Translations under genes and position numbers: made by a program
Notes under the pieces: generated by a model
What the model saw: the letters and a program-made list of their open reading frames with translations, nothing else
What the model was told of the DNA's origin: nothing
Database searches by the model: none
Source: Chitinophaga pinensis
GTDB taxonomy: Bacteria > Pseudomonadota > Gammaproteobacteria > Burkholderiales > SG8-41
NCBI GenBank assembly: GCA_943329075.2
Contig: CALQCM020000005.1
Span: forward strand, 1 to 64,000
Reading direction: 5' to 3'
Length of the DNA stretch: 64,000 bases
Shown here: positions 1 to 9,280 of the stretch, piece after piece
How positions within the stretch are numbered: position 1 is the stretch's first letter
Layout: every line of letters starts with the position of its first letter

Positions 1-29
1 TGTTGAGGCCGAATGAAAATTGACCAGTT
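1..29 (+). repeat. IS21 left terminal inverted repeat
   Basis: Pairs with 2611-2639 with 22 or so of 29 positions identical by eye; begins TGTTG. An inner copy of a related repeat follows at 39-62 and matches 2588-2611 inverted. Confidence 0.85.
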
Positions 30-112
30 TATGAAGGTTGTGCCGAAGGAAAATTGACCAGGGTGTTCAATCGACCTGCTTACTTTTTAAGCAGGGAGTC
101 GAGGTGATCACA

Positions 113-1633
113 ATGGACATGTTGGGCAAGGTAAGGCGCATGAGAATGCGCGACAGTATTTCGATCAGCGCGATCGCAAAGCGCACGGGTTTAGCGCGCA
201 ACACCATCAAGAAGTGGCTGAAGGCGCCGGGTTCGGTGGTGCCGAAGTATTTGCGCACGAAGGATCTGCGCAAGATTTCCTCCTTTGAGCCGGTGTTGTT
301 GCAGGCACTCAAGGCCGATCAACTGCGGCACAAGGATAGTCGGCGCACGGCACGTGCGCTGTTTGTGCAAATAACGGCGCAAGGCTATCGGGGTGGCTAT
401 AGCGGAGTGACCGACTTCGTTCGCGCCTGGCGCGAACAGGGCGGGAAGGCACCCAAGGCCTTTGTGCCGCTTTTCTTTGAGAACGGTGAGGCCTTCCAAT
501 TCGACTGGAGTGAAGAAGGCTTGTTGGTGGGTGGGCTGTTTTATAAAGCGCAGGTTTCGCACATGAAGCTGTGCGCCAGTCGCGCGTTCTGGCTGGTGGC
601 CTACCCGACGCAAACCCACGAAATGTTATTTGATGCCCATACGCGGTCGTTTGCGGCGTTGGGTGGCGTGGCTCGTCGCGGGGTCTATGACAACATGAAG
701 ACCGCTGTCGACAAGGTCAAGAAAGGCAAAGAGCGCGTGGTCAACGCTCGCTTTAAGGCCATGTGCAGCCATTACCTGTTTGATGCTGATTTCTGCAACG
801 TCGCCTCTGGGTGGGAGAAAGGCATCGTTGAGAAGAATGTTCAGGACAGCCGCCGGCGGATTTGGATCGAGGCAAGTCAGCAGCGGTTTGGCACATTTAT
901 CGAGCTGAACACGTGGCTTGCGCACCGCTGCCGAGCGGTATGGGCGGAAACGGCGCACCCCGATCACCCCGAGTTGACGGTTGCAGACATGCTGGAAATC
1001 GAGCGTGATCACCTGATGCCGATGCCAGAACCGTTCGATGGCTATGTAGAGGCGTCTTCGCGGGTGAGCAGCACGTGCTTGGTGCGGGTGGCGCGCAACC
1101 GTTACTCGGTGCCCTGCGAATGGGCCAACAAGGTTGTGAGCACGCGTCTTTATCCCAACCAGATTGTGGTGGTGGCTGGTGATGCGATTGTGGCGCGCCA
1201 CGATCGCCTATCGAACCAAGGCAAGACCGCATATGACTGGCAGCACTATATCGAGCTGGTCCAGCGCAAGCCCGGCGCGCTGAGAAACGGGGCGCCGTTT
1301 CTGGAGATGCCGCCTGTATTGCAGCAACTTCGACAGTCGCTCATGCGCTACCCGGGAGGCGACCGCGCGATGGCCGATATATTGGCCGTGGTGCCACGCG
1401 CAGGGCTTGAGGCGGTGCTGGTGGCGGTCGCCATCGCACTCGAAGACGTCACGCCGAGCGGTCAGGTCAGCATCGAGCACGTCGAGAACGTGCTGGCACG
1501 CTTGAATAGCCCGCCAGCGCCACCGCCCGCAGAAACCGATCTGCAGCTCAAAGAGGCCCCCAGGGCTGACACCGCGCGCTACGACCAGTTGCGCGAAATC
1601 CAACAGGAAACGGAGCCCAATAATGCACTCTGA
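113..1633 (+). CDS. istA: IS21 transposase IstA
   Basis: DDE/RNase H-fold transposase that cuts and joins the element ends with IstB. The start is taken at the ATG at 113 (protein begins MDMLGK) because the upstream extension to 38 lies in the terminal repeats; this gives about 506 residues, normal for the family. An N-terminal helix-turn-helix is seen around residues 15-36 ([19 protein letters not shown]). The catalytic triad is readable as D131 (FQFDWSE), D193 (VYDNMK) and E240 (GIVEKNV). It overlaps istB by 11 bases, the arrangement expected for coupled translation. No frameshift or internal stop is present, so the transposase is probably functional. Confidence 0.95.
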   Translation: MDMLGKVRRMRMRDSISISAIAKRTGLARNTIKKWLKAPGSVVPKYLRTKDLRKISSFEPVLLQALKADQLRHKDSRRTARALFVQITAQGYRGGYSGVTDFVRAWREQGGKAPKAFVPLFFENGEAFQFDWSEEGLLVGGLFYKAQVSHMKLCASRAFWLVAYPTQTHEMLFDAHTRSFAALGGVARRGVYDNMKTAVDKVKKGKERVVNARFKAMCSHYLFDADFCNVASGWEKGIVEKNVQDSRRRIWIEASQQRFGTFIELNTWLAHRCRAVWAETAHPDHPELTVADMLEIERDHLMPMPEPFDGYVEASSRVSSTCLVRVARNRYSVPCEWANKVVSTRLYPNQIVVVAGDAIVARHDRLSNQGKTAYDWQHYIELVQRKPGALRNGAPFLEMPPVLQQLRQSLMRYPGGDRAMADILAVVPRAGLEAVLVAVAIALEDVTPSGQVSIEHVENVLARLNSPPAPPPAETDLQLKEAPRADTARYDQLREIQQETEPNNAL

Positions 1634-2453
1634 TATCACAACCAATCTGAAATCGTTACGTCTGCACGGCATGGCAGTTGCGTGGGAAGAACTTATAGAG
1701 AACGGCGTGACAACGCGTGTGGATAGTTCGCAATGGCTACTCCAACACCTTCTTGAAGCGGAGGATACCAATCGCGCGATGCGCTCAATCTCACATCAGA
1801 TGAAGTCCGCCCGGTTCCCGCTGCACCGCGATCTTGCGGGCTTTGACTTTGCGGCATCGCCTGTTGATAAGGCGTTGATCAACAAGCTCTCGGATCTATC
1901 CTTCACCGAGACCGCACAAAATGTGGTGTTGATCGGTGGTCCGGGCACGGGCAAGACGCACCTTGCCACCGCACTGAGCGTGTCGGGGGTGACGCAGCAC
2001 AGTAAAAAGGTGCGGTTTTATTCCACCGTCGACCTCGTCAACGCACTGGAACATGAGAAATTAATGGGAAAGCCCGGCCGCATCGCCCTCAGTCTGTCGC
2101 GGCTAGATTTAGTCGTGCTCGACGAATTGGGCTATCTACCATTTAGCCAGGTCGGCGGCGCCTTGCTCTTCCATCTCTTATCAAAGCTCTATGAGCATAC
2201 CAGCGTGCTGATCACCACGAATCTGACGTTTGCAGAGTGGTCGAGCGTGTTTGGTGACGCCAAGATGACCACGGCGCTCCTCGACCGACTGACGCACCAC
2301 TGCCACATCGTTGAGACGGGAAACCAATCCTATCGTTTCCTGCACAGCACCAAACAGGCTAAGAATCAAATCAAAGCACGGGAACAAAACAGAAAAGCGA
2401 ATCCCATTGATGGGTTGGGCACCGTCGCGGAACAGGAACCAGAACCGTTCTGA
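1623..2453 (+). CDS. istB: IS21 helper ATPase IstB
   Basis: AAA+ ATP-binding partner of IstA, related to DnaC, which selects the target and stimulates strand transfer. The 276-residue length is usual. The Walker A motif GGPGTGKT lies at about residues 105-112 and the Walker B region [10 protein letters not shown] at 161-170. The N-terminal domain ([13 protein letters not shown]) is typical. The start codon overlaps the end of istA. Confidence 0.95.
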   Translation: MHSDITTNLKSLRLHGMAVAWEELIENGVTTRVDSSQWLLQHLLEAEDTNRAMRSISHQMKSARFPLHRDLAGFDFAASPVDKALINKLSDLSFTETAQNVVLIGGPGTGKTHLATALSVSGVTQHSKKVRFYSTVDLVNALEHEKLMGKPGRIALSLSRLDLVVLDELGYLPFSQVGGALLFHLLSKLYEHTSVLITTNLTFAEWSSVFGDAKMTTALLDRLTHHCHIVETGNQSYRFLHSTKQAKNQIKAREQNRKANPIDGLGTVAEQEPEPF

Positions 2454-2610
2454 GTTGTGAACCACTGACGCTTGAAAACCACTGCAACTATCGTCGCTGT
2501 GGTCTTCAGAATTGATGAAAAGGAGAAACGGAACCCGAAAACAGATATAGTTATCCACAGCTGGCCGTGGTCAGGTCAGCAAAAGCCCCTGGTCAAAATT
2601 CAATCGGCAC

Positions 2611-2639
2611 AGGTGGTCAATATTCGCTCGGCCGCAACA
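2611..2639 (-). repeat. IS21 right terminal inverted repeat
   Basis: Inverted match to bases 1-29. It also supplies the last codons and the TGA stop of the interrupted Bug gene that reads in from the right. Confidence 0.85.
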
Positions 2640-3594
2640 CTCTGGCTTTCACAACGTTCTGCCACTTGGCAATTTCGGACCGCAGAAAAGCTGAGAATTG
2701 CTCGGGTGAACTGCCGACCGGCTCGTTACCGCTCTTCAGTAGTGCGTCCATTGAATCGGGCATCATTAATGTGCGACGCGACTCTATACCCAATCGCTGC
2801 ACAATATCCAAAGGAGTGCCAGCCGGGGCGTATAAGCCATACCAGAGCGTCACTTCGTAGCCCGGAATTGATTCGGAGATGGCAGGGACATCCGGAATTT
2901 CACGAAAACGCTTTGGACCAGTCACCGCGAGGGCGCGGATTTTGCCTGTCTTGGTATGGTTCACGACCGCGGCCGTGCTTGCAAAAAGCAAGTCGGTTTC
3001 GCCGCCCATCAGACCGATAACGGCAGTGCCAGTAGCCTTGAATGGAACGTGGGTCAGGCGCAAATTACCCATTAGCTGAAACAGTTCGGCTGCGAGATGA
3101 GGCCCACCACCCGAACCGGACGAGGCGTAGGTCAACCGGTCAGGTTTCGCTTTTGCCAGTGCGATAAGCTGCCGGATTGTCGTTATTGGCACGGCAGGGT
3201 GGCTTGCGAGCACGAATTGGCTGGATGTGAGCTGCGAAATGCAAGCGAAGTCCTTCAACGGATCGTAAGGCAAATTCGATCGCATGGCCGGGTGAGTCGA
3301 CATTTCGAGTGCAGATATGAGTAAAGTGTAGCCGTCCGGCTTGGCCTTGGCGACATAGTTAGCACCAATGGTCGCAGAAGCGCCTGGCTTATTTTCTACC
3401 AAAAAAGATCCGCCGGTCTGCTCAGCCAGCCGTTGTGCGAGTAGGCGACCGATTAGATCAGTGCCACCGCCCGGCGTAAATGGCGAGACAATATGCACTG
3501 GGCGGGTGGGCCAAGTCTGTGCCGCTAAAGGTAATGCCATCATGCTCGCTGCCGCGAGAGCGAATGAACGGATTACGAAGGCAGTGTACTTCAC
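2617..3594 (-). CDS. Bug/TctC solute-binding protein, 3' end replaced by IS21
   Basis: Periplasmic substrate-binding protein of the tripartite tricarboxylate transporter (Bug) family, which binds small carboxylates. It has a signal peptide ending near LPLAAQ (about residue 26), the family N-terminus WPTRPVHIVSPFTPGGGTD and the NKPGASATIGA and KPDGYT motifs. The IS21 right end begins after base 2640, so the final residues VLRPSEY and the stop codon are encoded by the IS. The native tail after WQNVVKAR, probably four to six residues, is lost. Because only the extreme C-terminus is changed the protein may still fold. It is the last gene of a minus-strand cluster after the nitrilase gene at 3706-4821. 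Confidence 0.9.
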   Translation of the reverse strand: MKYTAFVIRSFALAAASMMALPLAAQTWPTRPVHIVSPFTPGGGTDLIGRLLAQRLAEQTGGSFLVENKPGASATIGANYVAKAKPDGYTLLISALEMSTHPAMRSNLPYDPLKDFACISQLTSSQFVLASHPAVPITTIRQLIALAKAKPDRLTYASSGSGGGPHLAAELFQLMGNLRLTHVPFKATGTAVIGLMGGETDLLFASTAAVVNHTKTGKIRALAVTGPKRFREIPDVPAISESIPGYEVTLWYGLYAPAGTPLDIVQRLGIESRRTLMMPDSMDALLKSGNEPVGSSPEQFSAFLRSEIAKWQNVVKARVLRPSEY

Positions 3595-3705
3595 GATGAT
3601 GGGGTTCCTTCGCCATTTGGCCTTGGCGGCGCCATAAAGTCGTGTAAATGAGGCACACCCCCTGAAACTTTTCCAGGGCGCTCGCCGGTTGGGCGTGCTG
3701 CTGCT

Positions 3706-4821
3706 CTATGCCTTATGCACTGCTCGCGGACGTTCGGTCGAACGAGACGGCGGCTCGCTCGTAGATTGGATCGCTGGCTCATTGGCGAGCAAGGGTCCTT
3801 CAGAAACGCGATCTGGCATCGTCGCATTTGTTTCCATCGCTCTCCGATCGAGCATTGATTGTCGCTGGAAAATCTCGGGAGCACGATCGTTCAGGACAAG
3901 CGTGAATACATCGGCACGGTTATAGTGGCCCGCAAAGTCGTGCTTCACCTTGGCAAGAACGCAATCTTCCAGATTGGCGTCAGCATAGAGGATGCCCTCT
4001 TCGGGCCCCATCGGGCCGGCAATCACCTTTGAATCTGGACCAATAATGGTTGAGCCGCCGCTAAGCTCGGGGTCGGCTAGGAATACGCGATCCTCATCAG
4101 TGTAGGCAAATACCTCTCTCATTTCGTCGCTTACTGCGCCGCAGGCATTTATCACGAAAGCCTTAGACATAAAGGCGAAAGCCCGTCCAGTTATGACGCC
4201 ACGCTCGGAACGCGGCAGCGATGTTCGGCCCGGCAAATTAGGCCAGCTTGCAACGTGAATAGCAGTTTCATCAGCGAGAAGCGCGAATATGGCCAATGGG
4301 TTGGAATTTTCTCCGCAAATGAGGCCACTGAGTCTTCCATACTCAGTATCGTAAGCTCGTAGGGTATCGCCATATCCGCCAGTGTGGACAAGGCGCTCGC
4401 CGACCGTCGGCATTAACTTCTGATGCTTCCCGAGGATTTTTCCTTTTGAACTGATGAACAACTGGCTGTTGAACAGTGTGCCATGCGTTCCGGGCCGCTT
4501 CTCGCATAAACCCATTACGACGTAGGCGCCTGCTTGGCGCGCAGCTTCGCATAGGGCATCAGTAGCTGGAGAAGGAATTTCCACCGAGTTCTTGAATAAC
4601 TCCGTAGCCAACCGCAGAGATTCCTTTGTGGTTGACGGATGAAAGTGATACCAAAGAGGGTGTCCCGGAAGATATCCTTCAGGGAAGCCAATGACCTTAG
4701 CGCCTGCCGCACCCGCTTCTCTGATTAGACGGCAAGCCTTTTCTACGGTTGCCTCGCGGTTGAGATAGACAGGCGACGCCTGAACGGCAGCCAGTTTTAT
4801 TTTTGGATACACGTCACCCAT
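3706..4821 (-). CDS. Nitrilase-family hydrolase, copy 1
   Basis: Carbon-nitrogen hydrolase of the nitrilase branch, expected to turn a nitrile into a carboxylic acid and ammonia in the cytoplasm. The catalytic triad is intact: E48 (GFPEGY), K135 (KHQKLMP) and C169 (LICGENSN). The 371-residue length is usual. The last 50 residues (rich in Ser, Arg and Glu, ending RPRAVHKA) are low-complexity and look unlike the family. A clear paralogue sits at 19680-20762 on the other strand. It lies between a Bug gene and a CCG-domain gene on the island. The natural substrate cannot be read from sequence; amidase or cyanide-hydratase activity is possible. Confidence 0.85.
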   Translation of the reverse strand: MGDVYPKIKLAAVQASPVYLNREATVEKACRLIREAGAAGAKVIGFPEGYLPGHPLWYHFHPSTTKESLRLATELFKNSVEIPSPATDALCEAARQAGAYVVMGLCEKRPGTHGTLFNSQLFISSKGKILGKHQKLMPTVGERLVHTGGYGDTLRAYDTEYGRLSGLICGENSNPLAIFALLADETAIHVASWPNLPGRTSLPRSERGVITGRAFAFMSKAFVINACGAVSDEMREVFAYTDEDRVFLADPELSGGSTIIGPDSKVIAGPMGPEEGILYADANLEDCVLAKVKHDFAGHYNRADVFTLVLNDRAPEIFQRQSMLDRRAMETNATMPDRVSEGPLLANEPAIQSTSEPPSRSTERPRAVHKA

Positions 4822-5039
4822 TGCAGTCTCCTCTTGGTTTGATTTTCATGCTGACACAAGCTACCCATCGTGTCAAAGGCAAATGCCGGCACCGCTTTGA
4901 TAAAAATTACGATGAAATGTAGGTGCTAAGTCGGGCCGTATTGGTGAAGGTAAGTGGCACGCATATCGTTCGAGTAATGTCAGCGATTCTGTCGTATATG
5001 CGATCCGAAGACCAAGAATTAATTGTTGTTAATAAAATG

Positions 5040-5978
5040 TCAACAAAAAATTGACCGCTCTACATATGACTTAACAACTTCTTCTTCGTAACCCATAGAC
5101 TTAATCTTGGGGTGCAGTGCCGACATTACGGAATCAATGTTGTCCAGTAATCGAAGTTGTTTGAACGGTTCCTCAAACGATATTCCCAGCGACATTGCAA
5201 GCAGCCCAAAGTAATGTTGGGTTTCGATGCCGTATTTAAGTTGCATCTTCACATGTTGACGATAGCAAGAATGGTAAGGCACTACTAGCGCGTCAGCGCC
5301 GAGTTCCCTTGCTTCGGAGAACATTCGCGCTTGATCTTCTGGCGCCATAGGATGCACTGTATGACAGTGAATGCTCGCCGGATGCGCGTACTTTGCAGGC
5401 AAGATTTTAAGTCCAGGAATGGCATTTAAAAGCATCTCTATCCTGTTTGCATCGCCCATGCGTAGTTCATCGACGTCATGACGGTGAATAACTACTCGAC
5501 GATTGACAGGACGCATTTTTTCCCTAAGAGCATCGATATGCTCGACTAAAAGGGCTGAGATATTGGCGTGGCGGAAGCCTTGATCTGGGATCCGATATTT
5601 TGCGAAAACGTGGTCACAATCAGGGCAAATGGAAAGCACGGTTTTGGGATGTGCTCTTCTGAATCCCAGCAATGATTTCGTTGCTACTTCTTCTTGCAGA
5701 TCACTGTCGCCCAGATTTTTATGAATAGATCCACAGCAGTTTTCAGGCCCTCCCAAAATTACGAAGTCGAGCTGTAACTGCTGCAATATCTGCTGTGCAA
5801 TATATGCGATAAATGATGTGAGGATCGCATTACATGAAATATGCAGAATGAGGGGCACGTCTCGAGACTTAATCGGAAGTTCGATTTCCCAAGTAAATCC
5901 CTCAGGCGCGAGCAAACGACCGAGAGTTCGTTGCCCTTCAAAAGCGCTTGTGTATGTCCGTTTTTTTAGCTCGGCCAC
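5040..5978 (-). CDS. HdrB-like CCG-domain Fe-S protein, copy 1
   Basis: Cysteine-rich (CCG) domain protein related to subunit B of heterodisulfide reductase and to LldE/GlpC-type proteins. The first half has the full ligand set for a non-cubane 4Fe-4S cluster: C in HISCNA (about residue 49), the CC pair in PENCCGS (81-82) and CPDC (118 and 121). The second half keeps only single cysteines (SIHCHTVHP and YHSCYRQH), so its site is degenerate. It probably starts at a GTG. The 312-residue paralogue at 17036-17974 has the same layout. It follows the RidA-like gene on the same strand. No partner flavoprotein or Fe-S ferredoxin domain is fused. Role is unknown, presumably redox or thiol chemistry in a catabolic step. 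Confidence 0.75.
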   Translation of the reverse strand: MAELKKRTYTSAFEGQRTLGRLLAPEGFTWEIELPIKSRDVPLILHISCNAILTSFIAYIAQQILQQLQLDFVILGGPENCCGSIHKNLGDSDLQEEVATKSLLGFRRAHPKTVLSICPDCDHVFAKYRIPDQGFRHANISALLVEHIDALREKMRPVNRRVVIHRHDVDELRMGDANRIEMLLNAIPGLKILPAKYAHPASIHCHTVHPMAPEDQARMFSEARELGADALVVPYHSCYRQHVKMQLKYGIETQHYFGLLAMSLGISFEEPFKQLRLLDNIDSVMSALHPKIKSMGYEEEVVKSYVERSIFC

Positions 5979-6018
5979 GACTTTTCCTTGATATTAAATC
6001 GACGTCGCGAAAAATGTA

Positions 6019-6417
6019 TCAGGGGAGGGCGCCAATCGCATTGATTTCGATTAGACAATCCTTGTGCACTAGACTGGTCACTTCGACCATTGTCGATGCG
6101 GGTGGGTCTGTTGGGAAGTATTCCTTTCGCACTTCATGAATCGCGTGAAAATCCTTCACGTCTCGAACAAATACCGTAACTGACACCAGGTCCGACAAGC
6201 TGCCGCCAGCCGCTTCGATTGTGGCCTTCAAATTTTCGCATACCTGACGAGTTTGACCGCGAATGTCACTCGCGTGAACGACTTCGCCTTTTTCATTCCG
6301 TGAAGTAAAGCCAGAAAGGAAAACCAGCTTTCCGGGGTTTGAAACGGAAATCGCAGCACTATACACACCTCGAGCCTTCGAGATCTTTGCTGGGTGAATA
6401 GCTTTTTTGGAGAACAT
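6019..6417 (-). CDS. RidA/YjgF-family protein, copy 1
   Basis: Small protein of the Rid (YjgF/YER057c) family, close in type to 2-aminomuconate deaminases and imine/enamine deaminases. The start is taken at the ATG at 6417 (MFSKKA), giving 132 residues; an in-frame start 24 bases upstream also exists. The core VCENLKATIEAAGG and the C-terminal VEV..L....LIEINAI pattern are present. In the active-site motif, where canonical RidA has PARS, this protein reads PAST, so the catalytic arginine is replaced. It is the first gene of the minus-strand cluster with the CCG protein, nitrilase and Bug genes. Its paralogue is at 15655-16053. Confidence 0.85.
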   Translation of the reverse strand: MFSKKAIHPAKISKARGVYSAAISVSNPGKLVFLSGFTSRNEKGEVVHASDIRGQTRQVCENLKATIEAAGGSLSDLVSVTVFVRDVKDFHAIHEVRKEYFPTDPPASTMVEVTSLVHKDCLIEINAIGALP

Positions 6418-7091
6418 GTCTAACCTTTCTTCGATGAGCAATAAAAAAAAGGAGCTACTGAACCACCGTCGGGTCGACGGTCATCAAAATCTGATTTTCA
6501 AGGCGTTCTACCAAGGATGCCTTGAAAGAACGTGACAATTGAGGCTTGAACCGCTACCAATTTCTGAACCAGATCTAAAGAGAAAAGCCGGGCCTACAAG
6601 TCTCTACTGGCGTGGGCAAGCCTGCGCCAATAAAGTGGATTCAGCGGATGGCAATTCGCCACGAGCTATTTCAGGCGAATCCTCGCTGCATTTCCTGCGT
6701 GCACCCTAAACTAATGTTGTGGCATCCTCAATCGATTCAAACCAGTGGGCGTTCAAGCCTCTTCGGGTAGATGGCGTCGGACTCATTTACGACTACTATT
6801 GTCTTCATTGATATCCCTGACAATATTTATTTTTTCACTCGAATTTGAATTCGCGTCGCAGGGTCGATCAGCATGAGAAACAGATCTGGCAACATCCTCG
6901 GAACCATTACGATTCGTCGCCGGTGTTCTCATCTCTTCCTCAGTGGAGGTTACTTTAGTGTGGCGGACTCTGACCACTGCTGCAATAACTAATACGGGAA
7001 CGTACTGATGCAAAATTGAGAACATGCATGCGCCATAATGCGGGTCAGAACAACTCTGACAGAGGAATATTAAATTATTGGCCTTAGGCGG
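6418..7091. other. Intergenic region upstream of the RidA-like cluster
   Basis: About 670 bases without a convincing gene between the LysR gene and the RidA-like gene, both on the minus strand. It must hold the promoter of the RidA-like cluster, but no confident promoter or operator was picked out. An 80-residue minus-strand frame at 6783-7025 lacks any family signature and was not accepted. Confidence 0.5.
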
Positions 7092-8024
7092 CTATCTATT
7101 GTTCAACCGCTTTTCGCTTGCGTTGTTAGATTTTATCGCCGCGGTCTCGGATTTGATGTGGCGCAGGAAGGCGCTCACGGCAGATGGGAGGCGTCGTTGG
7201 CCCAGCATGCATACTTCTATGGTTGTGCGACGGAGCGTTGGATCGCTAATTGGAACTCCAACCAGGGCACCTATCTCCACCTCGTGGACTATGGACATCT
7301 CCGTAAGAAAAGAAATTCCTCCAGCGTGTCTTGCGAATCCTTTCATCGCTGAAATGGAATTTGTGACGAGGGCAGGCGTAAAAGTTAAATTGGACGCCAA
7401 TCCAATCGATTCTAATATTCGTCGAATTCCAAAGCTCTGATCGGGCAATGCTAGTGGATACGAAAGTGTTTCGGCGAGGTTAACGTGCGCTTTTGTGGCC
7501 AATGGGTGGGTAGGAGCCATAACCGCGAGAATGGGAGCCTTGATGCTAATAGCACTTTCGATGCCGCGTAAAGGCTCGGGCATAAATGCAATGCCAATAT
7601 CGGCCGTTCCCTCCTGAACTGCAATGAGAATATTTTTCGTGCTCGTAATTATTAGTTCGAATGTCACGCCGGGATACTTACGACGAAAGCTCGCAATCAG
7701 ATGAGTAACAAAGTCTGCACCATGTCCTTCAGTAGAGTTAATGCAAACGTGTCCTTTATTAAGGCCTTTTAACGCAGTTAACTCAGATTGAATGCGCGAT
7801 TCACGCGCCAGAAGATCGCGCGCATACTGGACATACAAATGCCCTGCCGGCGTTAGAGTCATTCCCCGGCCCTGTCGGTCGAACAAGCGCGCATCCAAAC
7901 TACTCTCGAGGTGCGCGATATGCCGGCTCACGGCCGAAGAGGCGATATTTAGTCGCTCCGCTGCTTTTCTTATTCCCCCGACTCTGGAGACTTCGAGAAA
8001 GCACTTGATATCGTCTAACCGCAT
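7092..8024 (-). CDS. LysR-family transcription regulator
   Basis: LysR-type regulator with an N-terminal winged helix-turn-helix (GGIRKAAERLNIASSAVSRH) and a substrate-binding effector domain. The start is set at MRLDDIKCF (8024) because LysR proteins begin this way; the longer frame to 8111 adds 29 unlikely residues. The length is about 310 residues. It is divergent from the Bug gene at 8249 with a 224-base gap, the usual layout for a LysR gene controlling its neighbour. The effector is unknown, presumably a carboxylate taken up or broken down by the island genes. Confidence 0.9.
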   Translation of the reverse strand: MRLDDIKCFLEVSRVGGIRKAAERLNIASSAVSRHIAHLESSLDARLFDRQGRGMTLTPAGHLYVQYARDLLARESRIQSELTALKGLNKGHVCINSTEGHGADFVTHLIASFRRKYPGVTFELIITSTKNILIAVQEGTADIGIAFMPEPLRGIESAISIKAPILAVMAPTHPLATKAHVNLAETLSYPLALPDQSFGIRRILESIGLASNLTFTPALVTNSISAMKGFARHAGGISFLTEMSIVHEVEIGALVGVPISDPTLRRTTIEVCMLGQRRLPSAVSAFLRHIKSETAAIKSNNASEKRLNNR

Positions 8025-8248
8025 ATTCTGAATTTCGTACGTAAGGACTGGTGAACAAGGGTGTATCGTTTGGAGATCACTCGGAGAGGGGGCATCAACA
8101 TTCGTTCTCATTTCCGCATCGAAGCGTTCGCATAATTGGTGTTGCAGAAAACGTGCTTGTTCTCCAGACTTCCTAATTGATGATTCGAGCTCTTTGGAAC
8201 GTCATGATTATAGGCTCCGAAAATAACCATTTAATAAAAGTGGGCATA
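8025..8248. promoter_or_regulatory. Divergent promoter region, LysR gene and Bug gene
   Basis: Gap between the divergent LysR and Bug genes, AT-rich, where a LysR binding site is expected from the arrangement. No clear T-N11-A palindrome was singled out, so this is inferred from context only. Confidence 0.4.
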
Positions 8249-9220
8249 ATGGGCGCGTGCATGACTGCCATGGGAGCAGGGCTGTTCCTAACAGCCCTAT
8301 GCGCGCCAGCACACGCACTTCCGCAAAATTACCCTAACAAACCCATTCGCCTCCTGCTGGAGTTTCCCCCGGGGAGCGCAAGTAACACTTTGGCCAGAAT
8401 ACTGGGGCAACAAATTACCGCTCTGTGGGGGCAGCCGGTAGTGGTTGATAGTCGAACCACCGCCGGAGGTAATCTCGCAACGGAAGCAGCTGCAAAGGCA
8501 TCCCCGGATGGCTACACGATTTTATGGGTATCCACTCGCTTCGCGACTGTTTCTAGCCTTTATAAGAACCTGCCGTTTGACACAACAAGGGACTTCGCAC
8601 CGATTTGCCTTGTATCAACTGCGTATGTAGTGCTTGTCACGAGCGCCACGCTCCCCGTTAAGTCAGTTAGCGACTTAATCGCGCTGGCCAAATCGAAGCC
8701 TGGTCAACTTAGCTACGGATCTTCAGGGAACGGCGGCAATCCTCACTTGGCTATGGAGCTTTTCAAGAGTATGGCGAAACTCGATATTGTCCACATTCCA
8801 TACAAAGGGCTGCCGCCGGCGTTACCAGATTTGATTGGCGGTCAGATTCAAATGATATTTGCAACGGTCGCACCAGTGTTGCTGCTACTTCAATCTGAGA
8901 AGTTGCGAGCATTGGCAATTTCGGCAATTAAACGATCGCCTACTCTGCCAGATATTCCAACTATGGCCGAAACGCTCCCAGGGTTTGAAGCAGTGACATG
9001 GCAAGGCATCCTCGCGCCGGCTGGAACGCCGTCGGTCATCATCGCGCAACTCAATGATGGTATTTTAAAAATAATTCGCATGCCATCAGTTCATAAGCGA
9101 ATGGTAGAGATCGGATTTGATCCGGCTGGAAGTACGCCCGCAGAATTTGCTGATTATATTAAGTCGGAAGGACGCAAATGGGCGCAGGTGATAAAAGCAT
9201 CCGGCGCTCGAGTCGATTAA
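8249..9220 (+). CDS. Bug/TctC solute-binding protein
   Basis: Periplasmic Bug-family binding protein of about 323 residues. The ATG at 8249 (MGACMTAMG) gives a proper signal peptide ending near APAHA; the frame to 8177 adds an implausible head. Family motifs are clear: YPNKPIRLLLEFPPGSASN, DSRTTAGGNLATEAA, SPDGYT and HIPYKGLPPALPDLIGGQ. The usual NRPGA stretch reads SRTTAGG, a mild departure. It is first in a plus-strand pair with the Bug gene at 9281 and is probably controlled by the divergent LysR gene. Confidence 0.9.
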   Translation: MGACMTAMGAGLFLTALCAPAHALPQNYPNKPIRLLLEFPPGSASNTLARILGQQITALWGQPVVVDSRTTAGGNLATEAAAKASPDGYTILWVSTRFATVSSLYKNLPFDTTRDFAPICLVSTAYVVLVTSATLPVKSVSDLIALAKSKPGQLSYGSSGNGGNPHLAMELFKSMAKLDIVHIPYKGLPPALPDLIGGQIQMIFATVAPVLLLLQSEKLRALAISAIKRSPTLPDIPTMAETLPGFEAVTWQGILAPAGTPSVIIAQLNDGILKIIRMPSVHKRMVEIGFDPAGSTPAEFADYIKSEGRKWAQVIKASGARVD

Positions 9221-9280
9221 TCGCCAAGAGTTGCAGTGCCGAAATGGGTCAACCTTTCCATCGTTAACAATGGAATCCTG

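Larger units (their letters stand above)
1..2639 (+). mobile_element. IS21-family insertion sequence
   Basis: A complete-looking IS21-type element carrying istA and istB. The left end (from base 1, TGTTGAGGCCGA) matches the reverse complement of the right end (TGTTGCGGCCGA, ending at 2639), so the termini are 5'-TG...CA-3'. A second, inner repeat is present at both ends (39-62 and, inverted, 2588-2611), as usual for the multiple terminal repeats of IS21 elements. The element starts exactly at the first base of the window, so the left target duplication cannot be seen. On the right it abuts the last codons of a Bug gene. Confidence 0.9.
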
